Shown here piece after piece: positions 12,993 to 20,583 of a stretch of DNA of 37,842 nt; position 1 is the first letter of the stretch; every line of letters begins with the position of its first letter. The stretch is from CAYORM01 sp964406375 (GTDB lineage Bacteria > Pseudomonadota > Alphaproteobacteria > DSM-16000 > Inquilinaceae), in NCBI GenBank assembly GCA_964406375.1, contig CAYORM010000025.1:1-37842 (forward strand), given 5' to 3'. Both the position numbers and the translations under genes were made by a program. The notes beneath the pieces were generated by a model that did not search any database, had not been told where the DNA came from, and saw only the letters and a list, made by a program, of their open reading frames with translations.

Positions 12993-14195
12993 TTGAAGAT
13001 CACCGCTATCGAGACCATCCGCGTTGCGGAGTTCCCGAACCTGCTGTGGGTCGAGATCGCGACCGATGAGGGCATCACCGGGTTGGGGGAGACCTTCTTC
13101 GGCGCGCGCGCCGTCGAGGCCTATCTGCACGAATTCGCCGCCCAGAAGGTGCTCGGCGCCGATCCGCTGGCGATCGACCGGCTGTCGCACGACCTGATCG
13201 GCTATCTTGGCTTCCGCAGCACCGGCGCCGAGATGCGCGGTGCATCGGCCATCGACATCGCACTGTGGGATATCTTCGGCAAGGTGGCGGGCCAGCCGGT
13301 CTGGCAGATGCTGGGTGGCCGCTCGCGCGAGCGCATCCGCACCTACAACACCTGTGCCGGGACCCATTACGTCCGCACCACCAAGCAGCAGCGCGTCGAG
13401 AATTGGGGGCTGGGCGCCGAACGGGACTATGACGATCTCAACGCCTTCCTGACCCGCGCCGACGAGCTGGCGATCGATCTGCTCGAATCCGGCATCACGG
13501 CGATGAAGATCTGGCCCTTCGATCCCGCCGCCGAGGCGACCGACGGCCAGTACATCGACCTGCCGACGCTGAAGGCGGCGCTTCAGCCCTTCGAGAAGAT
13601 CCGGCGCGCGGTCGGCGACCGAATGGAGATCATGGTCGAGTTCCACTCGCTGTGGCAGCTGCTGCCGGCCATCCGGATCGCCGAGGCGCTCGCGCCTTAC
13701 CAGACCTTCTGGCACGAGGACCCGATCAAGATGGACTCGCTGGCGTCGCTGAAGCGCTATGCCGAGCGGAGCCCGGCGCCGATCTGCGCCTCCGAAACGC
13801 TGGGCAGCCGTTGGGCCTTCCGCGACCTTCTGGAGACCGGGGCCGCCGGCGTCGTGATGCTCGATCTGTCCTGGTGCGGCGGCCTGTCGGAGGCGCGCAA
13901 GATCGCGGCGATGGCGGAGGCGTGGCATCTGCCGGTCGCCCCGCATGACTGCACCGGGCCGGTGGTGCTGACCGCCTCCACCCATCTCTCGCTCAACGCG
14001 CCGAACGCGCTGGTCCAGGAATCGGTCCGGGCCTTCTACAAGACCTGGTACCGCGACATCGTCACCGCCCTGCCGCCCGTGGAGGGCGGCATGATCACGG
14101 TGCCGGACGGGCCGGGCCTCGGCCTGGAACTCTCTCCCGAACTCAACCGGCGTTTCACGGTGGAGCGCCGGCGGACGACGCTCTCCGATCTCTGA
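12993..14195 (+). CDS. Mandelate racemase/muconate-lactonizing family sugar-acid dehydratase, 400 aa
   Basis: An enolase-superfamily enzyme with an N-terminal capping domain and a TIM barrel. Metal ligands are predicted as Glu216 (MVEFHSLW), Glu242 (HEDP) and Glu268 (ASET); general acid/base residues are Lys172 in AMKIWPFD and the Asp291 / His318 pair (VAPHDCTGP). These enzymes abstract the proton alpha to a carboxylate, usually dehydrating an aldonate or aldarate to a 2-keto-3-deoxy acid. The precise substrate is not readable. The start is a rare TTG at 12993 with GGAG 9 bases upstream. It lies 23 bases after gntR and 44 before the binding-protein gene. Confidence 0.86.
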   Translation: MKITAIETIRVAEFPNLLWVEIATDEGITGLGETFFGARAVEAYLHEFAAQKVLGADPLAIDRLSHDLIGYLGFRSTGAEMRGASAIDIALWDIFGKVAGQPVWQMLGGRSRERIRTYNTCAGTHYVRTTKQQRVENWGLGAERDYDDLNAFLTRADELAIDLLESGITAMKIWPFDPAAEATDGQYIDLPTLKAALQPFEKIRRAVGDRMEIMVEFHSLWQLLPAIRIAEALAPYQTFWHEDPIKMDSLASLKRYAERSPAPICASETLGSRWAFRDLLETGAAGVVMLDLSWCGGLSEARKIAAMAEAWHLPVAPHDCTGPVVLTASTHLSLNAPNALVQESVRAFYKTWYRDIVTALPPVEGGMITVPDGPGLGLELSPELNRRFTVERRRTTLSDL

Positions 14196-14239
14196 GCGTC
14201 ACGAGCCAAGCACAACATCCGAACAGAGGAGGAAAGAAC

Positions 14240-15226
14240 ATGAAGCGCGTACATCGTCTTGCCGGCGCAGCCGCCGTCGCCCTGGCGGTCGCGGGGTCGC
14301 AGACCGCCGGGGCACAGGAGCCGGTCTCGATCGTCTTTGCCCACCATTCGAGCGCCAGCAACGTCTTTTGGCAGGCGGTCAAGCGCGGCTTCGAGGATGC
14401 CTGCGCGCTGATCGGCGCCGAATGCCAGATGGTCTTCACCCAGACCGAAGGCTCGATCGAACAGCAGATCGCCAACATCCAGGCCGGCCTCGCCGGTCAG
14501 CCTGACGCGCTGATCCTGTCGATCGTCGACAACCAGGCGCTCGACCGGATCGTCCAGGAAGCCCGCGACCAGGGCGTGATCGTCATCGCCTCCAATGTCG
14601 ACGACGCCGAGGGCGCCGCCGGCAATGCCCGCCAGGCCTTCATCGGCCAGGGCTTCATCCCGGCCGGCTACGCCCTCGCCGCCGAGATGTCGAAGCTGTT
14701 CCCCGAGGAGGGGCCGATCTCGGTGCTCGTCGGCATCTCCGCCCCCGGCCAGAACTGGTCCGAACAGCGCGGCGGCGGCGTGATCGCCTTCATGGAGGAA
14801 TATGCCGCGGCCCATCCCGACCGCGAGATCACCTGGGAGCGGATCGACAGCGGCACCGACCTCGCCGTCACCGCCGAGCGCGTCGGGGCCTATCTCACCG
14901 CCAACCCCGACACCACGGCCTATTTCGACACCGGCTACTGGCATGCGGGCGTCGCCCGCGTGCTGATGGATCGCGGCGTCGAGCCGGGCAAGGTGCTGCT
15001 CGGCGGCTTCGACCTCGTGCCGGAGGTGCTGAATGCGATGGAGCAGGGCTACATCCAGGTCGAGGTCGACCAGCAGCCCTATCTCCAGGGCTATCTGCCG
15101 GTCATCCAGGTCCATCTGATGAAGACGCTGGGCCTGTCGGCCTGGGACGTCGACACCGGCCAGGGGCTGATCACGCCTGAGGATGTCGAGGAGGTGCGGG
15201 CCCTGTCCGAACAGGGGCTGCGCTGA
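14240..15226 (+). CDS. Periplasmic sugar-binding protein of a CUT2-type ABC transporter (RbsB/FrcB-like), 328 aa
   Basis: The first 25 residues form a classical signal peptide (KR, hydrophobic core, cleavage after AGA before QEPVS). The mature protein has the type-I periplasmic-binding fold: SIVFAHHSSASNVFWQAVKR at the start, IANIQAGLAGQPDALILSI, VIVIASNVDD and LLGGFDLVPEVLNAM. A strong GGAGGAAAG ribosome-binding site precedes the ATG. It captures a sugar or sugar acid for the permease and ATPase downstream. A terminator-like hairpin follows, which would allow more binding protein than membrane components. Confidence 0.9.
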   Translation: MKRVHRLAGAAAVALAVAGSQTAGAQEPVSIVFAHHSSASNVFWQAVKRGFEDACALIGAECQMVFTQTEGSIEQQIANIQAGLAGQPDALILSIVDNQALDRIVQEARDQGVIVIASNVDDAEGAAGNARQAFIGQGFIPAGYALAAEMSKLFPEEGPISVLVGISAPGQNWSEQRGGGVIAFMEEYAAAHPDREITWERIDSGTDLAVTAERVGAYLTANPDTTAYFDTGYWHAGVARVLMDRGVEPGKVLLGGFDLVPEVLNAMEQGYIQVEVDQQPYLQGYLPVIQVHLMKTLGLSAWDVDTGQGLITPEDVEEVRALSEQGLR

Positions 15227-15241
15227 TCCGCCGACCGCAGC

Positions 15242-15273
15242 GGGGCGGGGGATCCTCCCCCGCCCCTTCTCTT
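15242..15273 (+). terminator. Intra-operon attenuator/terminator hairpin
   Basis: A perfect 11-bp stem (15242-15252 with 15256-15266, GGGGCGGGGGA / TCCCCCGCCCC) and a 3-base loop are followed by TTCTCTT. It is the best intrinsic terminator in the window, placed between the binding-protein and permease genes. Confidence 0.75.
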
Positions 15274-15298
15274 CCCCGCCCGCCGGATCCCGCAGCCG

Positions 15299-16267
15299 AT
15301 GAAACGTGTCCTGAAGCTTTATCTCGAGAAGCCGGAGCTGGCCGCACTGGTCATGCTCGTCCTGCTCGTCATCCTGTTCGAGCTGAGATCGGGCGGCATC
15401 TTCCTGTCGGGTCAGAATCTGCGCGGCATGCTCGGCCTTCTGCCCGAGGTCGCACTGGTCGCGGTCGGGGTCGGGCTGCTGATGATCTGCGGCGAGTTCG
15501 ATCTCTCCGTCGGCTCGACCTTCGCTCTGATGCCGATGATCGTCTGCCTCGTCGCCAATGATGGCGTACCCTTCGCCGCGGCGATGGCGATCGGCCTTCT
15601 GGCCTGCGCGGTGGTGGGGCTGGTCAATGGCGTCGTCACCGTCCGCTTCTCGATCCCGAGCTTCATCACCACGCTAGGCATGCTGTTCATCGTGCGCAGC
15701 CTGACGGTCGTGCTCTCCGGCGGTTTCCCGCCGCCCTTCCCGTCGGACGCGCCGGCCGAGCTGTTCGTCGGCTATATCGGGCCGATCCGGGCGTCGGTGC
15801 TGTGGTTCGTCGGCCTCGCGCTGATCGTCGCCCTGCTGCTCGAGCGCAGCAATTTCGGCAATTGGGTGCGGGCGACCGGCGGCCAGCTCGAGGCCGCGGC
15901 CTCGATGGGCATCCGAACCGGCAGCGTGAAGATCGCCTGCTTCATCATCTGCGCGCTGTTCGCGGGTTTCGCCGGCACGATCCAGGTGATGCGGCTGGGC
16001 TCGCCGCTGCCCTCGCTCGGCGAGGGGCTCGAGCTGCAGGCGGTCGCCGCCGCGGTGATCGGCGGCACGGCGCTGACCGGCGGCATCGGCACGGTGCTCG
16101 GCGCGGTGATGGGCGCGGTGCTGATCCGGGTCATCGACAACGGGCTGGTGCTGACGCGGGTCGATGCCAACTGGTTCAAATTCGCCATCGGCGCGTTGAC
16201 GATCGGCGCCGTGATCGCCAATGCCTGGCTGCGCCGCACGGCCCGCCGGCTGAAGGTGGAGGCCTGA
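15299..16267 (+). CDS. CUT2-type ABC transporter permease (RbsC/FrcC-like), 322 aa
   Basis: An inner-membrane permease of the BPD_transp_2 family with about eight to ten hydrophobic segments. Family motifs include ICGEFDLSVGSTFALMP near residues 63-79, NGVVTVRFSIPSFITTLGML (the coupling region), and the glycine-rich AVAAAVIGGTALTGGIGTV. It forms the membrane channel for the substrate delivered by the binding protein. No alternative start is needed: the ATG at 15299 precedes KRVLKLYLEKPEL. The ATPase gene begins 2 bases after its stop. Confidence 0.9.
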   Translation: MKRVLKLYLEKPELAALVMLVLLVILFELRSGGIFLSGQNLRGMLGLLPEVALVAVGVGLLMICGEFDLSVGSTFALMPMIVCLVANDGVPFAAAMAIGLLACAVVGLVNGVVTVRFSIPSFITTLGMLFIVRSLTVVLSGGFPPPFPSDAPAELFVGYIGPIRASVLWFVGLALIVALLLERSNFGNWVRATGGQLEAAASMGIRTGSVKIACFIICALFAGFAGTIQVMRLGSPLPSLGEGLELQAVAAAVIGGTALTGGIGTVLGAVMGAVLIRVIDNGLVLTRVDANWFKFAIGALTIGAVIANAWLRRTARRLKVEA

Positions 16268-16269
16268 CG

Positions 16270-17043
16270 ATGACCGCCGCTTCCGCCCTGCCCGCCACAC
16301 CCCCGGACCGGTCCGGCGACGTCATCATCAGCTGCCGCGGCCTGCAGAAATGGTACTCGGGCGTCCATGCGCTGAAGGATGTCTCGATCGACATCCGCCG
16401 CGGCGAGGTCGTCGGCCTGATCGGCGACAACGGCGCCGGCAAATCGACCCTGATCAAGATCCTGTCGGGCGTGCACCAGCCCGATGCCGGCGAGGTGCAT
16501 ATCGACGGCCGGCCGGTGGCGATACGCTCGCCCAAGGACGCGATGCGGCTGGGGATCGAGACGATCTATCAGTACAACTCCATGGTCCCGACCATGAGCA
16601 TCGCCCGCAACGTCTTCATCGGCCGCGAGCCGCTGAAGTTCGGGCTGTTCGGGATCGGCTGGCTCGACGGCGCCCGGATGCGGCGCGAGGCGATGGCGGC
16701 GATCGCCGATGTCGACCTGCATCTGCGGTCGCCCGATGCGCTGGTGGGCGAGCTGTCCGGCGGCCAGCGGCAGGGTGTCGCGATCGCGCGGGCCATGCAT
16801 TTCCGCTCGAAGGTGCTGATCCTCGACGAGCCGACGAACCATCTCTCCGTGAAGGAGACGGCGAAGGTGATCGGCTTCGTGAAAGGGCTGAAGACGCAGG
16901 GGATCACCGGCATCTTCATCAGCCACAACATGCATCACGTCTTCGAGTCCTGCGACCGGATCGTGGTGATGGCGCGCGGCGAGATCGTGCTCGACCGCCC
17001 CATCGGCGAGACCTCGATCGAGGCTGTGCACGAACTGCTGTGA
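16270..17043 (+). CDS. CUT2-type ABC transporter ATP-binding protein, single domain (FrcA-like), 257 aa
   Basis: One complete ATPase domain: Walker A GDNGAGKST (52-60), Q-loop Gln101, signature LSGGQRQ (162-168), Walker B LILDEPT (183-189) and switch His219 (ISHN). Classical RbsA has two fused ATPase domains; this single-domain form resembles FrcA-type proteins that act as homodimers. The start at 16270 is 2 bases after the permease stop. The frame continues, after its TGA, through 14 sense codons straight into the next gene, whose start is in the same frame. Confidence 0.92.
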   Translation: MTAASALPATPPDRSGDVIISCRGLQKWYSGVHALKDVSIDIRRGEVVGLIGDNGAGKSTLIKILSGVHQPDAGEVHIDGRPVAIRSPKDAMRLGIETIYQYNSMVPTMSIARNVFIGREPLKFGLFGIGWLDGARMRREAMAAIADVDLHLRSPDALVGELSGGQRQGVAIARAMHFRSKVLILDEPTNHLSVKETAKVIGFVKGLKTQGITGIFISHNMHHVFESCDRIVVMARGEIVLDRPIGETSIEAVHELL

Positions 17044-17044
17044 G

Positions 17045-17061
17045 GCCGCCGGTCCGGCGGC
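17045..17061 (+). terminator. Small hairpin after the ATPase gene
   Basis: GCCGCCG (17045-17051) pairs with CGGCGGC (17055-17061) around a 3-base loop, starting one base after the TGA. There is no T-run, and the next gene's GGAGGA ribosome-binding site follows closely, so it more likely tunes expression or mRNA stability than ends transcription. Confidence 0.35.
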
Positions 17062-17085
17062 GAGGCAAGGGGGGAGGAAACGGGG

Positions 17086-18315
17086 ATGGGCCGACGTGCG
17101 GTACGCGTCTATCAGGAGGATTGGCATCCCTTCCAGAACCTGCCGGCGGCGCTGAAGGCCTTCGAGGCCGAGACCGGCATCGCGACCGAGCTCGTCTGGG
17201 ACAAGATCGGTGTCGGCTCGATCGAGGCGATGTTCGATGCGATGACCCGCTCCTTCACCGAAGCCGAGCCGCCTTTCGACCTCGTCTGCCTCGACGAGGT
17301 GATGCTCTGGCGCTTTGCCGATGAAGGCCGGGTGATGCCGCTCGATGCCTGGATGCGGCGCGACGGGGTCACCCTCGATGCGGTGATGCCCGGGGCGCGG
17401 CGCGCCGCCATGCGCGGCGGCGCCGTCATGGGCCTGCCCTGCGTCGCCGTCTCGAACCTGCTGCTCTACCGGCGCGACCTACTGGAGCGCTACGGGCTGC
17501 CGGTGCCGCAGGACTGGGACGAGCTGCGGCGCGTGGCGGAAGCGCTGCAGACCGCCGTCCGGCGCGACGAGGGCCGCGATTTCTGGGGCTTTGCCACGCG
17601 CGGGGCCGCGGGCGGCGGCCACGCCGTCTGGTCGGTCTCGACCTTCATCGCCTCCTGGGGCGCCGACTGGCTCGATGCCGAGGGCAGGCCCCAGGCCGAC
17701 AGCGAGGCGGTCCGCGACGGCCTCGCCGCCTATCGCGACCTGCTCGCCGCGGTGGCGCCGCCGGACCAGCCGCAGATCAGCTTCGTCGAGCTGATGCGCG
17801 ATTTCCGCGCCGGTCGGGTCGGCATGATCATGGAGGTGGGCATGGAATACGCCCATCTCTTCGCCGACGACCCGGCGATGGCCGATCGCGCCGGCGTCGC
17901 GCTGGTGCCGGCCGGACCGGCCGGTCGCTTCGCCAATCTCTACGCACCGCCCTGGGCCATCCCGCGTGCCTCGCCGGTCGCCGAGGAGGCCTGGCAACTG
18001 GCCACGTACCTCACCTCCGACCGGCAGCTGCTCGAGGACGGTCTGCGCTCCAACGCGCTGGAGACGGCCTCGGACGCAGTCCTGTACGCACCCGATTTCG
18101 ACCGCCACTTCCGCCCCGACCTGCTGGCCGCGGTGCGGGCGAACCGGCAGATCGCCTTCGAGGAGCGCCCGCTCGGCGCGTTGGGCATCGGCGCCTGCGA
18201 GGCGGTGGGCAATGCCGCGGCGGCCCTTCTGGAGGGCCGGCTCGACCCGGCCGGCGCGAGCCGCGCCATCCAGGAGACGCTCATGGGCCTGGCGGCGGAG
18301 GTAGAGGCACGATGA
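17086..18315 (+). CDS. Family-1 solute-binding-like protein without a signal peptide, 409 aa
   Basis: The sequence resembles MalE/UgpB-type family-1 binding proteins: VRVYQEDWHPFQNLPAALKA opening, FDLVCLDEVMLWRFADEGRV, YRRDLLERYGLPVPQDWDEL, GRVGMIMEVGMEY and APPWAIPRAS. The first beta strand begins at residue 6, so there is no export signal. The preceding in-frame codons run only to a TGA at 17041, and a strong GGGGAGGAA site fixes the ATG at 17086, so no longer start is possible. The local transporter is CUT2-type and already has a type-I binding protein, while family-1 proteins pair with MalFG-type permeases. It could be a cytoplasmic sugar-acid-binding or chaperone-like protein. Its stop overlaps the next start by 4 bases. 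Confidence 0.8.
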   Translation: MGRRAVRVYQEDWHPFQNLPAALKAFEAETGIATELVWDKIGVGSIEAMFDAMTRSFTEAEPPFDLVCLDEVMLWRFADEGRVMPLDAWMRRDGVTLDAVMPGARRAAMRGGAVMGLPCVAVSNLLLYRRDLLERYGLPVPQDWDELRRVAEALQTAVRRDEGRDFWGFATRGAAGGGHAVWSVSTFIASWGADWLDAEGRPQADSEAVRDGLAAYRDLLAAVAPPDQPQISFVELMRDFRAGRVGMIMEVGMEYAHLFADDPAMADRAGVALVPAGPAGRFANLYAPPWAIPRASPVAEEAWQLATYLTSDRQLLEDGLRSNALETASDAVLYAPDFDRHFRPDLLAAVRANRQIAFEERPLGALGIGACEAVGNAAAALLEGRLDPAGASRAIQETLMGLAAEVEAR

Positions 18316-19571
18316 AAGAGAGCCTGCGCATCATCGATATCCGTCCCACCACGGTGACGGTGCCGCTGGAGGCGCCGCTGCGCCATTCGAACGGCGCCCA
18401 TTGGGGCCGTTTCGTGCGCACCATCGTCGAGGTGGTGACCGATGCCGGCATCTCCGGCTGGGGCGAGATGGGCGGCGGCGGCGAGAGCGCCGAGGCCGCC
18501 TTCCGCGGCCTCAAGCGTTATCTGGTCGGCCATGATGCCTTCGATCTCGAGGCGCTGCGCTGGAAGATCGCCAATCCGACGGCCAGCCTCTACAACAACC
18601 GTACCCAGCTGCTCGCCGCGATTGAATTCGCCTGTCTCGACATCGTCGGCAAGGCGCTCGGCGTGCCGGTCTACCGGCTGCTCGGCGGTGCGGTGCGGGA
18701 CACGGTACCCTTCGCCTCGTACCTGTTCTTCCGTTTCCCCACCGATGCCGACGGCACCGGCGAGGTGCGCACACCGGCCCAGCTCGTGGCCGAGGCGGCG
18801 CGGCTGAAAGCGGCCTGCGGCTTCACCAGCCACAAACTCAAGAGCGGCGTCTTCCCGCCGGCGCACGAGCTCGCCTGCTTCCGCGCCCTCGCCGAGGCCT
18901 TCCCCGAGGACAGCGTCCGCTTCGATCCCAACGGCGCCTTCAGCCTGGAGGAAGCGATCCGCTTCGGCCGCGCGATCGAGGATCTCAGGAACGATTACTA
19001 CGAGGATCCGGTCTGGGGGCTGAACGGCATGCGCGAGGTGCGCCGTCAGGTGCGCATCCCGACCGCGACCAATACGGTCGTGGTGAATTTCGAGCAGCTC
19101 GCCACCAACATCCGCGACCCGGCGGTCGATGTCATCCTGCTCGACACGACCTTCTGGGGCGGCATCCGCCCCTGCGTGAAGGCGGCGGGGGTCTGCGAGA
19201 CCTTCCAGCAATCGATCGCCGTCCACTCCTCGGGCGAGCTTGGGGTACAGCTCGCCTCGATGCTGCATCTCGGCGCCGTCCTGCCCAACCTGACCTTCGC
19301 GGGCGATGCGCATTACCACCATCTGGTCGACGACGTGATCGTCGGCGGCAAGCTGCCCTACCGCGACGGGGCGATCGCGGTACCGCAGGCGCCGGGCCTC
19401 GGCGTCGAGGTCGATCGCGGCAAGCTCGAGACCTATGCGGCACTCTATCGCGAGCTCGGCGGTTATCCCTATGACCGGGACCCCGCGCGGCCGGATTGGT
19501 ATCCGCTGGTCCCCAATACCCGTTGGGCGGATCCGTTGGACGACCGGGTGCCGGATCTTCAGGGCGGCTGA
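18312..19571 (+). CDS. Glucarate dehydratase-like enolase-superfamily enzyme, 419 aa
   Basis: This enzyme has the GlucD-type active site: Lys175-x-Lys177 (SHKLKSG), metal ligands Asp205 (RFDPNG), Glu231 (YYEDP) and Asn254 (ATNTVVV), and the Asp278 / His305 dyad (VHSSGELG). Glucarate dehydratases convert D-glucarate, and often L-idarate, to 5-keto-4-deoxyglucarate. The residue set supports a hexarate or related aldarate, but substrate assignment is inference. It overlaps the preceding gene by 4 bases and ends the operon; its TGA forms the 3-base loop of a perfect hairpin. Confidence 0.85.
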   Translation: MKESLRIIDIRPTTVTVPLEAPLRHSNGAHWGRFVRTIVEVVTDAGISGWGEMGGGGESAEAAFRGLKRYLVGHDAFDLEALRWKIANPTASLYNNRTQLLAAIEFACLDIVGKALGVPVYRLLGGAVRDTVPFASYLFFRFPTDADGTGEVRTPAQLVAEAARLKAACGFTSHKLKSGVFPPAHELACFRALAEAFPEDSVRFDPNGAFSLEEAIRFGRAIEDLRNDYYEDPVWGLNGMREVRRQVRIPTATNTVVVNFEQLATNIRDPAVDVILLDTTFWGGIRPCVKAAGVCETFQQSIAVHSSGELGVQLASMLHLGAVLPNLTFAGDAHYHHLVDDVIVGGKLPYRDGAIAVPQAPGLGVEVDRGKLETYAALYRELGGYPYDRDPARPDWYPLVPNTRWADPLDDRVPDLQGG

Positions 19572-19602
19572 GCCGCCCGCTTCAGGGTGGGTTTCGCCCA
19601 CC
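19562..19602 (+). terminator. Double hairpin at the end of the sugar-acid operon
   Basis: Hairpin 1: GGGCGGC (19562-19568), stop codon TGA as the loop, GCCGCCC (19572-19578). Hairpin 2: GGTGGG (19586-19591), TTTCG loop, CCCACC (19597-19602). Both are perfect; there is no long T-run. Confidence 0.6.
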
Positions 19603-19671
19603 GCAAGGCTGCCCTTCGTAATGTGCGGGGCGGCGGGAGGTCGTCTCGGAGAAGAATGCGCCCAGATTTTA

Positions 19672-19688
19672 TTGTTGCAGTGCAACAA
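19672..19688. promoter_or_regulatory. Perfect 8+1+8 palindrome, probable operator
   Basis: TTGTTGCAGTGCAACAA is symmetric around a single G and lies 11 bases before the ATG at 19700, next to an AT-rich ATTTTATT stretch that could be a -10 region. TGC...GCA-type palindromes of this kind resemble sites described for the polyhydroxyalkanoate regulator PhaR; that assignment is a guess. Confidence 0.6.
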
Positions 19689-19699
19689 CGGGGGCAGCC

Positions 19700-20014
19700 A
19701 TGAAGAAGCAGGCGCGCCAGGGCGCGAAGGGCGGCGTCTGGACCAAGCATGAGCCGCCGGGGATCGAGGAGGCGCTCTTCGCCGCATCGGGTCTCTCCGA
19801 CGATCCGGAGGAGCGGATCGAGATCGCCACCGCGCTGATCGGCCGGCCGATCGAGGAGGTCCGCCAAGTCGCCCGCAGGATGGCCAATCAGCAGGCGATC
19901 ACCATCGACCGGCCGCGGCTGTCACTGCACCGCCCCGATCGCGACCGCCGCCCCGCGGCGCCGCGCACGGTGATCGTCGAGCGTGTCCGCACCCGCGCCT
20001 TCCGCATGGCCTGA
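19700..20014 (+). CDS. Hypothetical protein behind a palindromic operator, 104 aa
   Basis: Not recognised. The N-terminus is basic (MKKQARQGAKGGVWTKHEPP), followed by an acidic, predicted helical segment (GIEEALFAASGLSDDPEERI, then EIATALIGRPIEEVRQVARR) and a basic C-terminal tail rich in Arg and Pro (LHRPDRDRRPAAPRTVIVER). There is no signal peptide or membrane segment. A GGGGG ribosome-binding site precedes the ATG. The charge pattern would suit nucleic-acid or granule binding, but this is only suggestive. It is a single gene with its own upstream palindrome, so it is probably regulated individually. Confidence 0.65.
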   Translation: MKKQARQGAKGGVWTKHEPPGIEEALFAASGLSDDPEERIEIATALIGRPIEEVRQVARRMANQQAITIDRPRLSLHRPDRDRRPAAPRTVIVERVRTRAFRMA

Positions 20015-20153
20015 CGGCGGCGCTCGAGGGCTGCAGGAGAATCGCGGGTCGGCGGCGGTATGACGGGCGTCACGGCCTGCCTCCCGCTGCGCTTCCATCC
20101 TTCCTTGCGTGACCGGGCGTCGACGCGCCGCCCGGCACCAAAGGAGGGATCCG

Positions 20154-20543
20154 ATGAACAGCATCGTCCGAGCGGCCGCCGGCCTCGCCATCGCCGGCTT
20201 CACCCTTGCCGGCGTCAGCCTTTCGGCCCCGGCCGTGGCCGATACCAGCTACCCGATGGTCTGCCGCGGCGGTGGCGGGATGTCGGCCCAGCTCTATGCC
20301 GGCGGCACCACCTATCTCTACTTCGCCCCCGCCAGCCAGGGCGCGAGCGTCGCGCCGCCCGGCCATGGCCAGTGCACCTGGCTCGACCGCGCGCTGCATT
20401 CCAGCGAGCCGACGGTGCTGCTGTCGAACGACCCGGCCGGCGCCCGCTATCTCGTCGAGAACATGATGGGCGGCGGCACCTTCTACGTGCATGTCTACAA
20501 CAACCGCGCCGGCCAGATGCAGGTAACCCGCATCGGACCGTGA
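20154..20543 (+). CDS. Secreted hypothetical protein, 129 aa
   Basis: A clear signal peptide (MNSIVRAAAGLAIAGFTLAG, cleavage after VAVA-type AVA at residue 29, mature DTSYPMVC) leads a roughly 100-residue periplasmic or extracellular domain. It contains two Cys (37 and 74), which could form a disulfide, and several Gly-rich turns (CRGGGGM, MMGGGTFYVHVYNNRAGQM). The strand-rich composition suggests a small beta barrel or sandwich. AAAGGAGGG is an excellent ribosome-binding site and fixes the start, although the frame is open to 20109. I do not recognise the family. Confidence 0.75.
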   Translation: MNSIVRAAAGLAIAGFTLAGVSLSAPAVADTSYPMVCRGGGGMSAQLYAGGTTYLYFAPASQGASVAPPGHGQCTWLDRALHSSEPTVLLSNDPAGARYLVENMMGGGTFYVHVYNNRAGQMQVTRIGP

Positions 20544-20550
20544 ACGGTGT

Positions 20551-20583
20551 CCACCGGGCCCCGTCCAAGGCGGGGGCCGGTGG
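20551..20583. terminator. Bidirectional terminator between convergent genes
   Basis: CCACCGGGCCCCG (20551-20563) pairs with CGGGGGCCGGTGG (20571-20583) with a single mismatch and a 7-base loop. It fills the gap between the secreted-protein stop (20543) and the glycosyltransferase stop (20584). Confidence 0.65.

Noticed and set aside
12921..13985. 354-codon minus-strand frame opposite the first dehydratase
   Set aside because: Shadow of a well-supported enolase-superfamily gene.
17940..19787. 615-codon minus-strand open frame opposite the binding-protein and dehydratase genes
   Set aside because: It spans two real coupled genes and has no recognisable domain; composition is antisense-like.
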